A stretch of 34,676 nucleotides of DNA, from NCBI GenBank assembly GCA_020849175.1, contig JADLGR010000185.1, positions 1 through 34,676 of the forward strand, in the 5' to 3' direction. Under the pieces are notes generated by a model. The model saw nothing but the letters and a program-made list of their open reading frames with translations. It made no database searches and had not been told where the DNA came from. Source of the stretch: Deltaproteobacteria bacterium (GTDB taxonomy: Bacteria > Myxococcota_A > UBA9160). Of the stretch, positions 25,076-32,955 are shown one piece after another (within the stretch, counting starts at the first letter, position 1; the number at the start of each line of letters is the position of its first letter). A program made the position numbers and the translations under genes.

Positions 25076-26293
25076 TCAGGCGACGCCGGAACGAACCGGG
25101 AGGCCGTGCTTGTGCATGCGGTAGACGACCGACCCGCGGCTCACGCCGAGCCGGCGGGCCATCTCGGCGAGGTTTCCTCCGCATTCGGCATGGAGCCGCG
25201 CGAGGTCGTCACGCTCACGTTGGACACGCGCATCGCGGAGCGAGCCGTCCGTCGCCTCGCGCAGAACCTCCTCGACATCCTCGAGAGCGATCGCACCTCG
25301 CCGCGCGCATTCGACGGCGTGCTGCAGGACACGGGCGAGCTGGTCGAGGTTCCCAGGCCATGCGTGGCAGCGCAGGGCGGTCACGATGGGCGCGGGGACG
25401 CGCGCGTCGTGAAGCCCGTGCAGCCGCGCGAGCCGTCGAACCAGAGCAGGAACGAGCTCGCGCAGGTCGTCGAGGCGCTCGCGCAGCGACGGAATCTCGA
25501 TCGCATGTGCTGAAAGCGCGGCGAAGAGGTCGGTGTCGAACCTGCCTTCGGATGCGAGCGCTGCGAGATCGATCCGGCTCGATGCGACGACGCGGCGCCT
25601 TGCAGCCGGCGCGCTGTACGGCTCCGCGCGCAGGCGGAGCGCGACCACCCAGCGCACCTGCTCGTCGGGTCCGAGGCGATCCACGCCCTCGAGGTGAACG
25701 AAGCCCGTCTCGGGGATCGCCTCGCCTCCGGTGGCCTCGATGCGAACCATCGGCGCTGACGCGAACGGTCCACGCTCGTGCAGCTCGGCAATGGCCGCCG
25801 CGCGTCCGCGGTCGCACTCGCCCCAGACGAGGACCGGGTCGGTCTCCGGCGCGAGGCGCCCGAGCTGCTCGCGGAGCAGCCGGATGCGCCGGCTCGATCC
25901 TGCGAGCCAGTCTGCCGGCGCCAGCTCGAGCTCGGTCCGCGTCGCAAGCCGGCGCCCGCGATCGATCAGACGCCCGAGATCGTCCGGGAGGGTGATCGAG
26001 TCCTCGGCGCCCGAGCTCAGCGCCAGCAGCGACCCGGCTTCATCCTCCTGCGCCGTCATCACGACGACTGGCGTGCCTGCGACCTCGCGGATCCGCCGCA
26101 GCAGGTCGATGCCGCCCGATCTCGGCATGCGCAGGTCGGCGACGACGAGGTCGGGCTCGGCCCGCCGGTAACAGGCCCAGCCCTGCGCGGCGTCAGCCGC
26201 CTGGACCACGCGCAGGCCCACCTCCTCGAGCTCCTCTGCGAGAAGCTCTCGGACCTCGCGTCGATCGTCGACCACGAGCACCAGCGCGGTCAT
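25076..26293 (-). CDS. response regulator with degenerate NtrC-type AAA+ domain and Fis-type HTH
   Basis: This 405-residue regulator has a receiver domain (1-115) with acidic pocket VVDD, phospho-acceptor Asp53 in VVADLRMP, and Thr80. The usual Lys is replaced (ITLP, Leu102). Residues about 125-340 align with sigma-54 activator AAA+ domains by late landmarks (IPSLRERLDDLREL, WPGNLDQLARVL), but the Walker A site reads GECDRGRA instead of GESGTGKE. Walker B is FVHLEGV, and the GAFTGA sigma-54 contact loop is missing. The C-terminus is a Fis-type helix-turn-helix (GGNLAEMARRLGVSRGSVVYRM). It probably binds DNA without ATP-driven remodelling. The start is the ATG at 26293 (MTALVLVVDD). No histidine kinase gene is nearby. 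Confidence 0.82.
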   Translation of the reverse strand: MTALVLVVDDRREVRELLAEELEEVGLRVVQAADAAQGWACYRRAEPDLVVADLRMPRSGGIDLLRRIREVAGTPVVVMTAQEDEAGSLLALSSGAEDSITLPDDLGRLIDRGRRLATRTELELAPADWLAGSSRRIRLLREQLGRLAPETDPVLVWGECDRGRAAAIAELHERGPFASAPMVRIEATGGEAIPETGFVHLEGVDRLGPDEQVRWVVALRLRAEPYSAPAARRRVVASSRIDLAALASEGRFDTDLFAALSAHAIEIPSLRERLDDLRELVPALVRRLARLHGLHDARVPAPIVTALRCHAWPGNLDQLARVLQHAVECARRGAIALEDVEEVLREATDGSLRDARVQRERDDLARLHAECGGNLAEMARRLGVSRGSVVYRMHKHGLPVRSGVA

Positions 26294-26339
26294 GGACCGT
26301 CTCCGGTGCGCCGCGAGCCGCGCAGCGCCCCCCGGACGG

Positions 26340-26380
26340 CACTCTATCAGAGTGACACCGAACTGCGGCAACAAAAAAGT
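26340..26380 (-). promoter_or_regulatory. probable promoter with a perfect dyad over its -10
   Basis: CACTCT-ATC-AGAGTG (26340-26354) is a perfect inverted repeat 46 bases before the regulator start codon. On the minus strand it covers TAGAGT, a possible -10, with TTGCCG 19 bases upstream as a possible -35. This layout suits an operator, perhaps for autoregulation. The spacing is longer than ideal, so the promoter boxes are tentative while the dyad itself is exact. Confidence 0.4.
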
Positions 26381-26398
26381 GCGGCGGTCACGAATCGA

Positions 26399-26414
26399 CC
26401 CCCCTTTCGGGGGG
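26399..26414 (-). terminator. GNRA-capped hairpin after the CoA-transferase gene
   Basis: On the minus strand CCCCCC-GAAA-GGGGGG begins three bases after the CoA-transferase stop. It is a very stable six-pair stem with a GNRA-type tetraloop. A T6 run (CACTTTTTTG) comes about 20 bases later rather than directly, so it may act as an mRNA 3'-end stabiliser as much as an intrinsic terminator. Confidence 0.5.
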
Positions 26415-26416
26415 CC

Positions 26417-27613
26417 TTACAGGAGCTTCTCGATCTCCGACTCGGACAGGCCCGCCTCCTGCAGCACCTGACGAGCATCGGCGTGGAGCCCGGACACGGC
26501 GCGGCGCGTACCGAGTGTCTCACCGTCGATGCGAAACGGCGGCCCCACGGTCTCGAATCGACCTGCCGTCGCGTGCTCGATCTCGTAGAGGTATCCCATC
26601 GCCCGGGCCTGCGGGTCCTCGATGGCCTCTTCGACCCGCTGCACCGGCGCCCAGATGATGCCCGTCGCGTCGAGGACCGAGCGCCACTCGGCAAGGGTCC
26701 GCGCACCGAACACGGCCTCGAGCTCGGCCACCAGCGCCGCCGTGTTCGCCACGCGGCGGAAACCGTCCGCGAAACGCTCATCGCTCTCGAGCTCGGGGCG
26801 CCCGATCGCGCGGCAGAGCTTTCCCCAGTAGGGCTCGGGATCGATCATGACGAGCAGCAGCCAGCGGCCGTCGCGCGTCGGGTAGCTGTTCCAGAGCGGG
26901 TTCGGCGGCGCCTTGCGATCGTGCCGCTTCGCCGGCGCGCGCGTCACGAGCGCGTTGGCGATGTCCGTTCCGAGAATGTGCAGACCCGTCTGCAGGAGCG
27001 AGACCTCGACGTAGCGGCCGCGACCATCGGTGTCGCGAAGGCGCATCGCAGCGAGGATTCCACACACGAGATTCACGGCCGCGGCGTGGTCACCCACGGC
27101 CGGACGCTGCAGCGACGGCGCGACGCCTTCGTCGTGCATGACGTCCATCATTCCCGTTCGCGCCCAGTACGCCGCGTAGTCGAAGGCGGGCCGGTCCGCT
27201 TCCGCGCCCTCTCCACCGTAACCATTGACTGCCCCGACGATGAGGCGTGGCGAACGAGCGAGGAGCGTCTCATGGTCGACGCCGTACTTCTTGCGTCGCG
27301 CCGGGAGAAGGTTCGTGATGACGATCTCGGAGCGATCGATGACCCGCAGCAGCGCCTCGCGCGCTTCACCGCGTCCGAGGTCGAGCATCAGCGAACGCTT
27401 GCCGCGGTTGTCCATCTGAAACGGCGGGTTCTCATCGAAATCGCACGCATAGCCGGCGTAGCGTGGGCGGCTGCGCCGATAGAGCTCGCCCCGCGGCGGT
27501 GATTCGATCTTGACGACCTCGGCGCCGAGGTCAGCGAGCAGCGCCCCGGCCGCCGGAACCGCGACGTAGTTGGCGATCTCGACCACACGGACGCCGGCGA
27601 GGGGAAGGCTCAT
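26417..27613 (-). CDS. CaiB/BaiF family III CoA-transferase
   Basis: This 398-residue enzyme should move coenzyme A between carboxylic acids, or act as a racemase of the related AMACR group. The N-terminal PLAGVRVVEIANYVAVPAAG and LADLGAEVVKIESPPRGE are family signatures. MDNRGKRSLMLDL follows. Asp175 in AVGDH matches the catalytic Asp of formyl-CoA transferase. GRYVEVSLLQTG and WAPVQRVEEAIEDPQARA are typical of the second half. The ATG has GGGAG upstream, next to the 3' arm of a small hairpin (CTGGAG/CTCCAG at 27625-27642). The substrate is unknown; bile-acid-, carnitine- or aromatic-acid-type CoA transfer are all possible. No acyl-CoA dehydrogenase or ligase lies next to it. Confidence 0.9.
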   Translation of the reverse strand: MSLPLAGVRVVEIANYVAVPAAGALLADLGAEVVKIESPPRGELYRRSRPRYAGYACDFDENPPFQMDNRGKRSLMLDLGRGEAREALLRVIDRSEIVITNLLPARRKKYGVDHETLLARSPRLIVGAVNGYGGEGAEADRPAFDYAAYWARTGMMDVMHDEGVAPSLQRPAVGDHAAAVNLVCGILAAMRLRDTDGRGRYVEVSLLQTGLHILGTDIANALVTRAPAKRHDRKAPPNPLWNSYPTRDGRWLLLVMIDPEPYWGKLCRAIGRPELESDERFADGFRRVANTAALVAELEAVFGARTLAEWRSVLDATGIIWAPVQRVEEAIEDPQARAMGYLYEIEHATAGRFETVGPPFRIDGETLGTRRAVSGLHADARQVLQEAGLSESEIEKLL

Positions 27614-27670
27614 GACGCGTCTCCCTGGAGGTGGCGCTCCAGCGTATCAGGACGCCTCAGCCCGAAGCCA

Positions 27671-27688
27671 GCCGGGCCGGCGCCCGGC
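27671..27688 (-). terminator. GC hairpin downstream of the cupin gene
   Basis: GCCGGGC-CGGC-GCCCGGC is a perfect seven-pair stem in the 122-base gap after the cupin stop. There is no T-run, so it would be a weak or Rho-assisted terminator separating the cupin transcript from the CoA-transferase gene. Confidence 0.35.
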
Positions 27689-27735
27689 TCTGCCGGGCCG
27701 CGGCGCCGGCCGTCCCACGCCCGCGCCCGGGCTCG

Positions 27736-28095
27736 TCACGGCACGATGCGCGAATCCGTCCCGGCGACGCCCGGACCCGGAGCGAGGATCGCGAGCACGA
27801 GCAGGCGCCGCCCTCCCGTGTTGCGGATGCCGTGCGGAACGCCCGCGGGCGCAACGAGCATCTCGCCCTCTCGCATCGCGAGCGCTGCACCCTCGATCAA
27901 GAACTCGCCGCTGCCCTCGACGACGACGTAGATCTTGTCCGTTCCCGTGTGTGCGTGGAGCGCGTGCTCCTGATCCGGCTCGAAGGCGTTCAGTCCGGCG
28001 AGGAGCCGCGGCGACTGGAACAGCGTCGCCTTGCCCATCTTGCTGGCATCGTAGATCGCGTGCTCGGCCGGACGAATCAGCTTCGGGTGGTCCAT
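27736..28095 (-). CDS. small single-domain cupin protein
   Basis: This 119-residue beta-barrel protein has cupin motif 1 as HAHTGTDKIYVVVEG (about 47-61), with two His ligands but Lys or Asp where the usual Glu ligand would sit. Motif 2 is PAGVPHGIRNTG. Such proteins bind a metal and may be dioxygenases, isomerases or plain ligand sensors. The ATG directly abuts the stop of the upstream HAD gene (TAGATG), so the two are one operon and probably act on a related small molecule. The function is not assignable. Confidence 0.8.
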   Translation of the reverse strand: MDHPKLIRPAEHAIYDASKMGKATLFQSPRLLAGLNAFEPDQEHALHAHTGTDKIYVVVEGSGEFLIEGAALAMREGEMLVAPAGVPHGIRNTGGRRLLVLAILAPGPGVAGTDSRIVP

Positions 28096-28836
28096 CTACT
28101 CTCCTCTTGCCGCGAGAATCACCCGCGCAACGGTACCCACGTCGGCGAACTTCGCGCACGGCGGCTCGAGCCAGTCGCCGTGCGGATCGAGCAGCACCGC
28201 GTGCAGACCCGCGCGCTGCGCACCGACGACGTCGATCGCATGCAGGTCTCCCACGTGCAGCGTTCGGTGCGGTACGCGCCCGGACCGCGCGAGCGCGTGA
28301 CGAAAGATCGCGGGATCGGGCTTCTCGGCGCCGACCAGCGCCGAATCGACGACGTCGTCGAGCAGATCGCGCAGACCCGCGTCGCGCAGCTTGCGCTCGA
28401 TGCTCCCGTCCGAGTTGCTGACGACCACGAGGGCGAGCCCGGCAGCGCGCAGTCGTGCGAGGCTCTCGGGGATGTCCGCCGGGACGCGAGACCAGAGCCG
28501 GTCGCTTCCGCCGGGGCTTCGAAGCGCTGCTGCGAGCTGCGACACGAAGTGCGAACGCCGCTGCGACCCCACCTCCGGTGCGAGCCCGGCGTCGAGCATG
28601 CACTCGAGGTAGGCCGTCATCGTGTCGGGCGCCTCCGTCGAGCGACCGGCGGCGAGCAGTCGGTCGAGCCGGGGCCGGGCCGCCGCCTCGGCGCGTGCGA
28701 GCCGCGCGGCGTCGAGCACGAATCCGAGCTCCGCGGCGCACGTCTCGACGAATGCGTGGTCCCAGTGAACGAGGGTGTTTCCGGCGTCGAAGAAGACGGC
28801 TTCGAGCTCACCGAACGGAATCTGCTGCGAAGACAC
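28096..28836 (-). CDS. HAD-superfamily hydrolase
   Basis: This 246-residue phosphatase-like enzyme has all four HAD motifs: FFDAGNTLV (15-23, nucleophile Asp17), VVVSNSDGS (motif II), GAEKPDPAIF (Lys of motif III) and LHVGDLHAID (motif IV). The helical cap between motifs I and II is of the C1 type seen in phosphoglycolate phosphatase- and dehalogenase-like members. FFDAGNTL is common in uncharacterised phosphatases and in nucleotidases. It heads a two-gene operon with the cupin gene and diverges from the TSUP gene. The substrate is unknown. Confidence 0.87.
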   Translation of the reverse strand: MSSQQIPFGELEAVFFDAGNTLVHWDHAFVETCAAELGFVLDAARLARAEAAARPRLDRLLAAGRSTEAPDTMTAYLECMLDAGLAPEVGSQRRSHFVSQLAAALRSPGGSDRLWSRVPADIPESLARLRAAGLALVVVSNSDGSIERKLRDAGLRDLLDDVVDSALVGAEKPDPAIFRHALARSGRVPHRTLHVGDLHAIDVVGAQRAGLHAVLLDPHGDWLEPPCAKFADVGTVARVILAARGE

Positions 28837-28924
28837 ACCGGCTCCCCGTGCTGCCGCGGCCGACGGCAGGGCGGTAGCATGCGACGCACGCGCACCGGCG
28901 GCAACGCGCGCAGGAGGTCACCTC

Positions 28925-29332
28925 GTGCTCTGGCTCCTCTGTGCGGCGATCGGTCTTCTCGCGGGAACTCTCGGGGGATTGCTCGGCGTGGGCGGCGGCG
29001 TCGTGCTGGTTCCGGCCTTCACGCGCCTGCTCGGCTTCTCGGTGAAGCAGGCGATCGGAACGTCGATGGGAGTGATCCTGTTCACGGCCATCTCCGCGTC
29101 GTGGCGCCACTGGCAGCTCGGCCACCTCCGGCCCGACATCGTCGTCGTCGTCGCGGCGCTCTCGATGGCCGGCGCCTGGCTGGGAGCGAGCCTCTCTTCG
29201 CAGATCTCCGAGCGGGCGCTGCGCATCGTGTTCGCGCTCTTCCTGATCGTGACTGCCGCCGACATGCTCGCCAGCGCGTTGCGGATGGACGGCGAGCCGC
29301 CGGCGGCGTCGCAGGCCGGAGTCGGGCGGTAG
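28925..29332 (+). CDS. half-size TSUP (TauE/SafE) membrane protein
   Basis: This is a predicted inner-membrane protein of 135 residues with about four helices (WLLCAAIGLLAGTLGGLLG, the AIGTSMGVILFTAISAS segment, IVVVVAALSMAGAWLGASL, IVFALFLIVTAADMLAS). GGLLGVGGGVVLVPAF followed by KQAIGTSM is the repeat signature of sulfite/sulfoacetate-type TSUP exporters. Full-length members carry two such repeats in about 250 residues, and this has one, so it would need to dimerise. The GTG at 28925 is set by AGGAGG seven bases upstream. It sits alone, convergent with the operon to its right. Confidence 0.8.
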   Translation: MLWLLCAAIGLLAGTLGGLLGVGGGVVLVPAFTRLLGFSVKQAIGTSMGVILFTAISASWRHWQLGHLRPDIVVVVAALSMAGAWLGASLSSQISERALRIVFALFLIVTAADMLASALRMDGEPPAASQAGVGR

Positions 29333-29348
29333 TCGCGCGTCGAGGCGG

Positions 29349-31031
29349 TCAGTCCACGCGAAAGCGCGCCAGCGCCGCGTGCGCTCGTGCGAGCTCGGCG
29401 TCGATCCGCGGCGCATCCCAGTCGAGCTCCGCCGCCATGAGGCGCGCCGTTCGCTCGATCGCCGCGTCATCGAGCGGCGATGCGAGCGAGAGCTCGGTCC
29501 TTCGTAGCAGGACGTCGTCGAGATGAAGCGCCATCTCCTCCCGAACCGCCCTCACCACCTCGGCGCCGATCACCCAAGAGCCCTCCTGCAACACGGTCGC
29601 GAGCTCGGGGCGCTGCTCCGCGAGCGCGAAGAGATCGCGTGCGCGTGTCCCGAAGCTCCGCAACAGGTGCTCGCCCGAAGCCGCGTCGAGACACGCGGGC
29701 AGCGAGGCGCGCTGCTCGTCCAAGAACTCCTCGTGGCGCTCGAACTCGCTCCCCGGAAGGCGAACGCCGCGAAGCGACGGCATCGCCTGCGGTCGCCCGA
29801 GCTTTCGGCACGCGAGCGTCACGCCGCGCGCGGCGACGGCGCGCGCCGCCGTCCACTTGACGCCGATCAGGGTGATCAGTCCCTCGACCGGTTCTTCCCG
29901 CGCGTGATCGATCACGCGTGAGCGCTTCTCGAGCTCGACCTCGTCCGCGCCGAGCGATGCCGCGCTCTGTGGCAGCATTCCACCGTAGACGCCGATCACG
30001 TCGTCCCTGCGAACTGCGAACGGAGGATAGGCCGCGTTCACCTCGTCGACGAAGAGACGAACGTCGTCACGCGTGATCCGAAACTCGTCCGGATCTCCGC
30101 GCCACGGCAGGTGGCGCGTTCCGATCAGTGAGAGGTCGTGCCAGGGAACGACGAAGAACAGGCGTCGCCCCGCGGGCACCACGGCATCGCGATCGCGAAG
30201 CTCCTCGCGACCTTCGAGGCCCACGGCCGCTTCCGGCCGCAGGCGGCGCGTCACGAGATTGAAAGCCTTCGACGCGAGGAAACGGGGCGGCGCCGGCCGC
30301 GCGACGAGACGCGCGAGCAGCGAATCGGCCCAGGGACCGGCGGCATTGAGCACGACGCGTGCGTGGATGGCGTGTGCGGCTCCGGACTCGGTGTCGCGCA
30401 CGCGAACGCCCTCGACTCGGTGCGCCGTTCCGATCGGCTCCACCACCTCCGCGCGGTTGGCGGCGGCGGCGCCCGCGCTCGTGGCCGCCGCGAGCAGCGC
30501 GAGCAGCAGGCGCTCCGTGCTGTAGCTCTGGCAGTCCCACCAGCGTGCCGCGCCGGTGATGCCGGCACCGGCGAGGCCCGGCAGCAGCTCGAGCGCCTCC
30601 GCCCGCCACAAGACGCGCCCGCGCGGAATGCGCTTCTTCGGATCGCCACGCGGGCTGCGGCGCAGACCGAGAACGTCGTTCGCGAGCAGCGCGATCGCCA
30701 TCGCCTCACGACTTCGAAGCGCGCGACCGTGGGTCGGCATCACGAACGGGATCGGGCTCACGAGATGCGGTGCGAGCTCGAGAAAGCGCCGGCGCTCGGA
30801 GACCGCCTCGAAGAAGCGCGGCAGGTGCGCATGCTGCAGGTAGCGAAGGCCTCCGTGAATCACCTTGAGGCTCTGCGACGACGTCGCGCCGCCGAAGTCG
30901 TCCCTTTCGAGCAGGCACACCGCGAGGCCACGCCGCGCCGCCTCCCACGCCGCGCACACGCCGTAGATGCCTCCACCGACGATCGCGAGGTCCCACTGCC
31001 GCGCGGCGATCGCGGCGAGATCGCGCTTCAT
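29349..31031 (-). CDS. GlpD-family FAD-dependent oxidoreductase
   Basis: This 560-residue flavoprotein is related to glycerol-3-phosphate dehydrogenase. The FAD site is DLAIVGGGIYGV (14-25). ATSSQSLKVIHGGLRYL (49-65) matches the GlpD signature with Gln and Leu in place of Arg and Thr. LFFVVPWHDLSLIGTRHLPW and LITLIGVKWTAARAVA follow, and a C-terminal DAO_C-like helical domain is present. It differs clearly from the canonical GlpD encoded at 2062. The ATG at 31031 overlaps the amidotransferase stop (ATGA), so the track start at 31340 is rejected. As the last gene of a polysaccharide-type operon it may oxidise glycerol-3-phosphate or another hydroxylated substrate; the role is open. Confidence 0.85.
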   Translation of the reverse strand: MKRDLAAIAARQWDLAIVGGGIYGVCAAWEAARRGLAVCLLERDDFGGATSSQSLKVIHGGLRYLQHAHLPRFFEAVSERRRFLELAPHLVSPIPFVMPTHGRALRSREAMAIALLANDVLGLRRSPRGDPKKRIPRGRVLWRAEALELLPGLAGAGITGAARWWDCQSYSTERLLLALLAAATSAGAAAANRAEVVEPIGTAHRVEGVRVRDTESGAAHAIHARVVLNAAGPWADSLLARLVARPAPPRFLASKAFNLVTRRLRPEAAVGLEGREELRDRDAVVPAGRRLFFVVPWHDLSLIGTRHLPWRGDPDEFRITRDDVRLFVDEVNAAYPPFAVRRDDVIGVYGGMLPQSAASLGADEVELEKRSRVIDHAREEPVEGLITLIGVKWTAARAVAARGVTLACRKLGRPQAMPSLRGVRLPGSEFERHEEFLDEQRASLPACLDAASGEHLLRSFGTRARDLFALAEQRPELATVLQEGSWVIGAEVVRAVREEMALHLDDVLLRRTELSLASPLDDAAIERTARLMAAELDWDAPRIDAELARAHAALARFRVD

Positions 31032-32947
31032 GCGACCTCCCCCCGCGACAGCCAGCGCTCGGGAAGAAGGAAGCGGCGGCGCCAGAGCTGGAAGACCATG
31101 AGGCTCCAGAGTAGATGGCTGTGGTTCGTCCGGCCCTCTTCGTGCTCGCGAACGAGCCGCGTGACCGCCGGCGGCTCGAACAGGCCCGTCGCGTGCAGCT
31201 CCGACTCGGCGAGCAGCTCGTGCATCAGCGGATTCCACTCGCGGGCGAGCCACGTCTTCATCGGCATGCTGAAGCCCTGCTTTCCGCGCCGCAGGATGAC
31301 GGGCGGTAGATCGCGTGCGTACGCGCGCCGCAGCAGCCACTTGCGCTCGCCGCGTCGCCAGAGCAGCCGGCTCGGAATCCGCAGCGCGAGGTCGATCACC
31401 TCGTTGTCGAGATAGGGAACGCGCGTCTCGAGCGACGGCGCCATTCCCATGAGATCGACCTTCGCGAGAATGTTCTCCGGAAGATAGAAGGTCGTGTCAC
31501 AGAAACGCTGGCGCTGCGAGCGGTCGGCGCCGCCGTTCTCGAGATGCGCCAGGGCGGCGCGCGCGGCACCGTCGCCGACCTCGGCGAGCACCTCCGGCCG
31601 ATACAGGGCGCACCGCGGCTCCGGCGACAGGAACGTCATCCATCGCAGGTGCTGCCACGCCGCCGGCAGGGCCGCGCCTTCGAGAAAGCGCTTCAGACTG
31701 CTTCGCAGGTCCTTCTTCGCCTGCGTTTCGGGAAGGCGAGCACCGAGCGCGAAGATCGTACGCCGCAGCCAGACCGGCAGCCGATCGGTCGTCGCAGCAG
31801 CGATGCGGTCGGCGAGATACGCGTCGTAGCCTGCGAAGAGCTCGTCCCCGCCGTCTCCGCTGAGCGTCACGGTCACGTGACGCCGCGCGACGCGCGAGAC
31901 GAGGAGCGTCGGAAAGACCGAGAAGTCACCGATCGGCTGATCCATGTGCTCGATCACGTCGCTCACCAGGTCGAGATAGCTCGGCTCGAGCACTTCTTCG
32001 TGGTGCTCGGTCTCGCAATGCGATGCAACGAGGCGAGCGAAGGGGAGCTCGTCGTAGCTCCGGTTGCGAAATCCGATCGAGAAGGTCTTCACGGGCCGCA
32101 CGCTGGCGCGGCGCATCGCGCTCACGAGGATCGACGAGTCGATGCCGCCCGAGAGAAAAGCCCCGAGCGGAACGTCGCTCACCATCTGCCGCGAAACGGC
32201 CGCGTCGAGCGTTGCGCGCAGGTCCTCGGCCCAGTCGGATTCGGAGCGCTGGCCGTCGCCGGACCGAGGCTGCGCCGAATCGGCGAGCGTCCAGAAGCGG
32301 CCGAGGGTCATCTCTCCCCGCTCCCAGACGAGCCAGCCGCCGGGCGCGAGCTTACGGACGTCCCGGAGCAGCGTCGTCGGGCTCGCCGTGTACTCGAAGG
32401 TGAGGAGCTGGTCGAGACCAGCCAGATCGACTTCGCGCGTGCTCCCGCCTGCAGCGAGGATGCACTTCACCTCCGATCCGAAGTAGAGCGTCCCGTCCCG
32501 AACCGACCAGAACAGCGGCTTGATCCCGACTCGGTCGCGCGCCAGCACGAGACGCCTCGCGCTGTCGTCCCAGAGCGCGATGGCGAACATGCCGTTCAGG
32601 CGCCGGGGAAACTCGAGCCCGTGCTCCTCGTAGAGGTGAGGGATCACCTCGGTGTCGCTTCGTGTCTCGAAGCGGTGGCCCTTCGCTTCGAGCTCGTCTC
32701 GTAGCTCGCGGAAGTTGTAGATCTCGCCGTTGAAGACGACCTGTACGCTCCCGGTCTCGTTGCCCATCGGCTGTTGGCCGGTGACGAGGTCGATGACGGC
32801 GAGACGCCGCATGCCGAGTGCGACGCCGGGCCGGGTGAGCAGGCCCTCTCCGTCGGGGCCGCGATGGACGATGCTGCGACACATGCGCCGAACGAGCGCC
32901 GCATCCGGCGCCTCGCCGCGCGTCGCGATGCCACAGATGCCGCACAC
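31028..32947 (-). CDS. asnB: asparagine-synthase-type glutamine amidotransferase
   Basis: This 639-residue enzyme has an N-terminal class II glutaminase domain and a C-terminal ATP-pyrophosphatase domain. The GTG at 32947 is fixed because it places Cys2 (MCGICGI) as the nucleophile after Met removal. Ammonia-binding landmarks are RGPDGEG, VFNGEIYNFRELR, RSDTE and GMFAIALWD. The ATP loop is SGGIDSS (266-272), followed by SGDGGDELFAGY and KVDLMGMAPSLETRVPYLD. It could make asparagine. Enzymes of this type also occur as amidotransferases in exosortase/exopolysaccharide loci, and the surrounding operon favours that reading. It starts eight bases after the upstream stop and overlaps the GlpD-like gene. 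Confidence 0.9.
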   Translation of the reverse strand: MCGICGIATRGEAPDAALVRRMCRSIVHRGPDGEGLLTRPGVALGMRRLAVIDLVTGQQPMGNETGSVQVVFNGEIYNFRELRDELEAKGHRFETRSDTEVIPHLYEEHGLEFPRRLNGMFAIALWDDSARRLVLARDRVGIKPLFWSVRDGTLYFGSEVKCILAAGGSTREVDLAGLDQLLTFEYTASPTTLLRDVRKLAPGGWLVWERGEMTLGRFWTLADSAQPRSGDGQRSESDWAEDLRATLDAAVSRQMVSDVPLGAFLSGGIDSSILVSAMRRASVRPVKTFSIGFRNRSYDELPFARLVASHCETEHHEEVLEPSYLDLVSDVIEHMDQPIGDFSVFPTLLVSRVARRHVTVTLSGDGGDELFAGYDAYLADRIAAATTDRLPVWLRRTIFALGARLPETQAKKDLRSSLKRFLEGAALPAAWQHLRWMTFLSPEPRCALYRPEVLAEVGDGAARAALAHLENGGADRSQRQRFCDTTFYLPENILAKVDLMGMAPSLETRVPYLDNEVIDLALRIPSRLLWRRGERKWLLRRAYARDLPPVILRRGKQGFSMPMKTWLAREWNPLMHELLAESELHATGLFEPPAVTRLVREHEEGRTNHSHLLWSLMVFQLWRRRFLLPERWLSRGEVA

Positions 32948-32955
32948 CGCCCGGC

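Noticed and set aside
31028-32947. Naming the AsnB-type gene as an exosortase-system amidotransferase outright
   Set aside because: The context favours it, but plain asparagine synthase B has the same motifs and no exosortase gene is visible. A subfamily model search would be needed.
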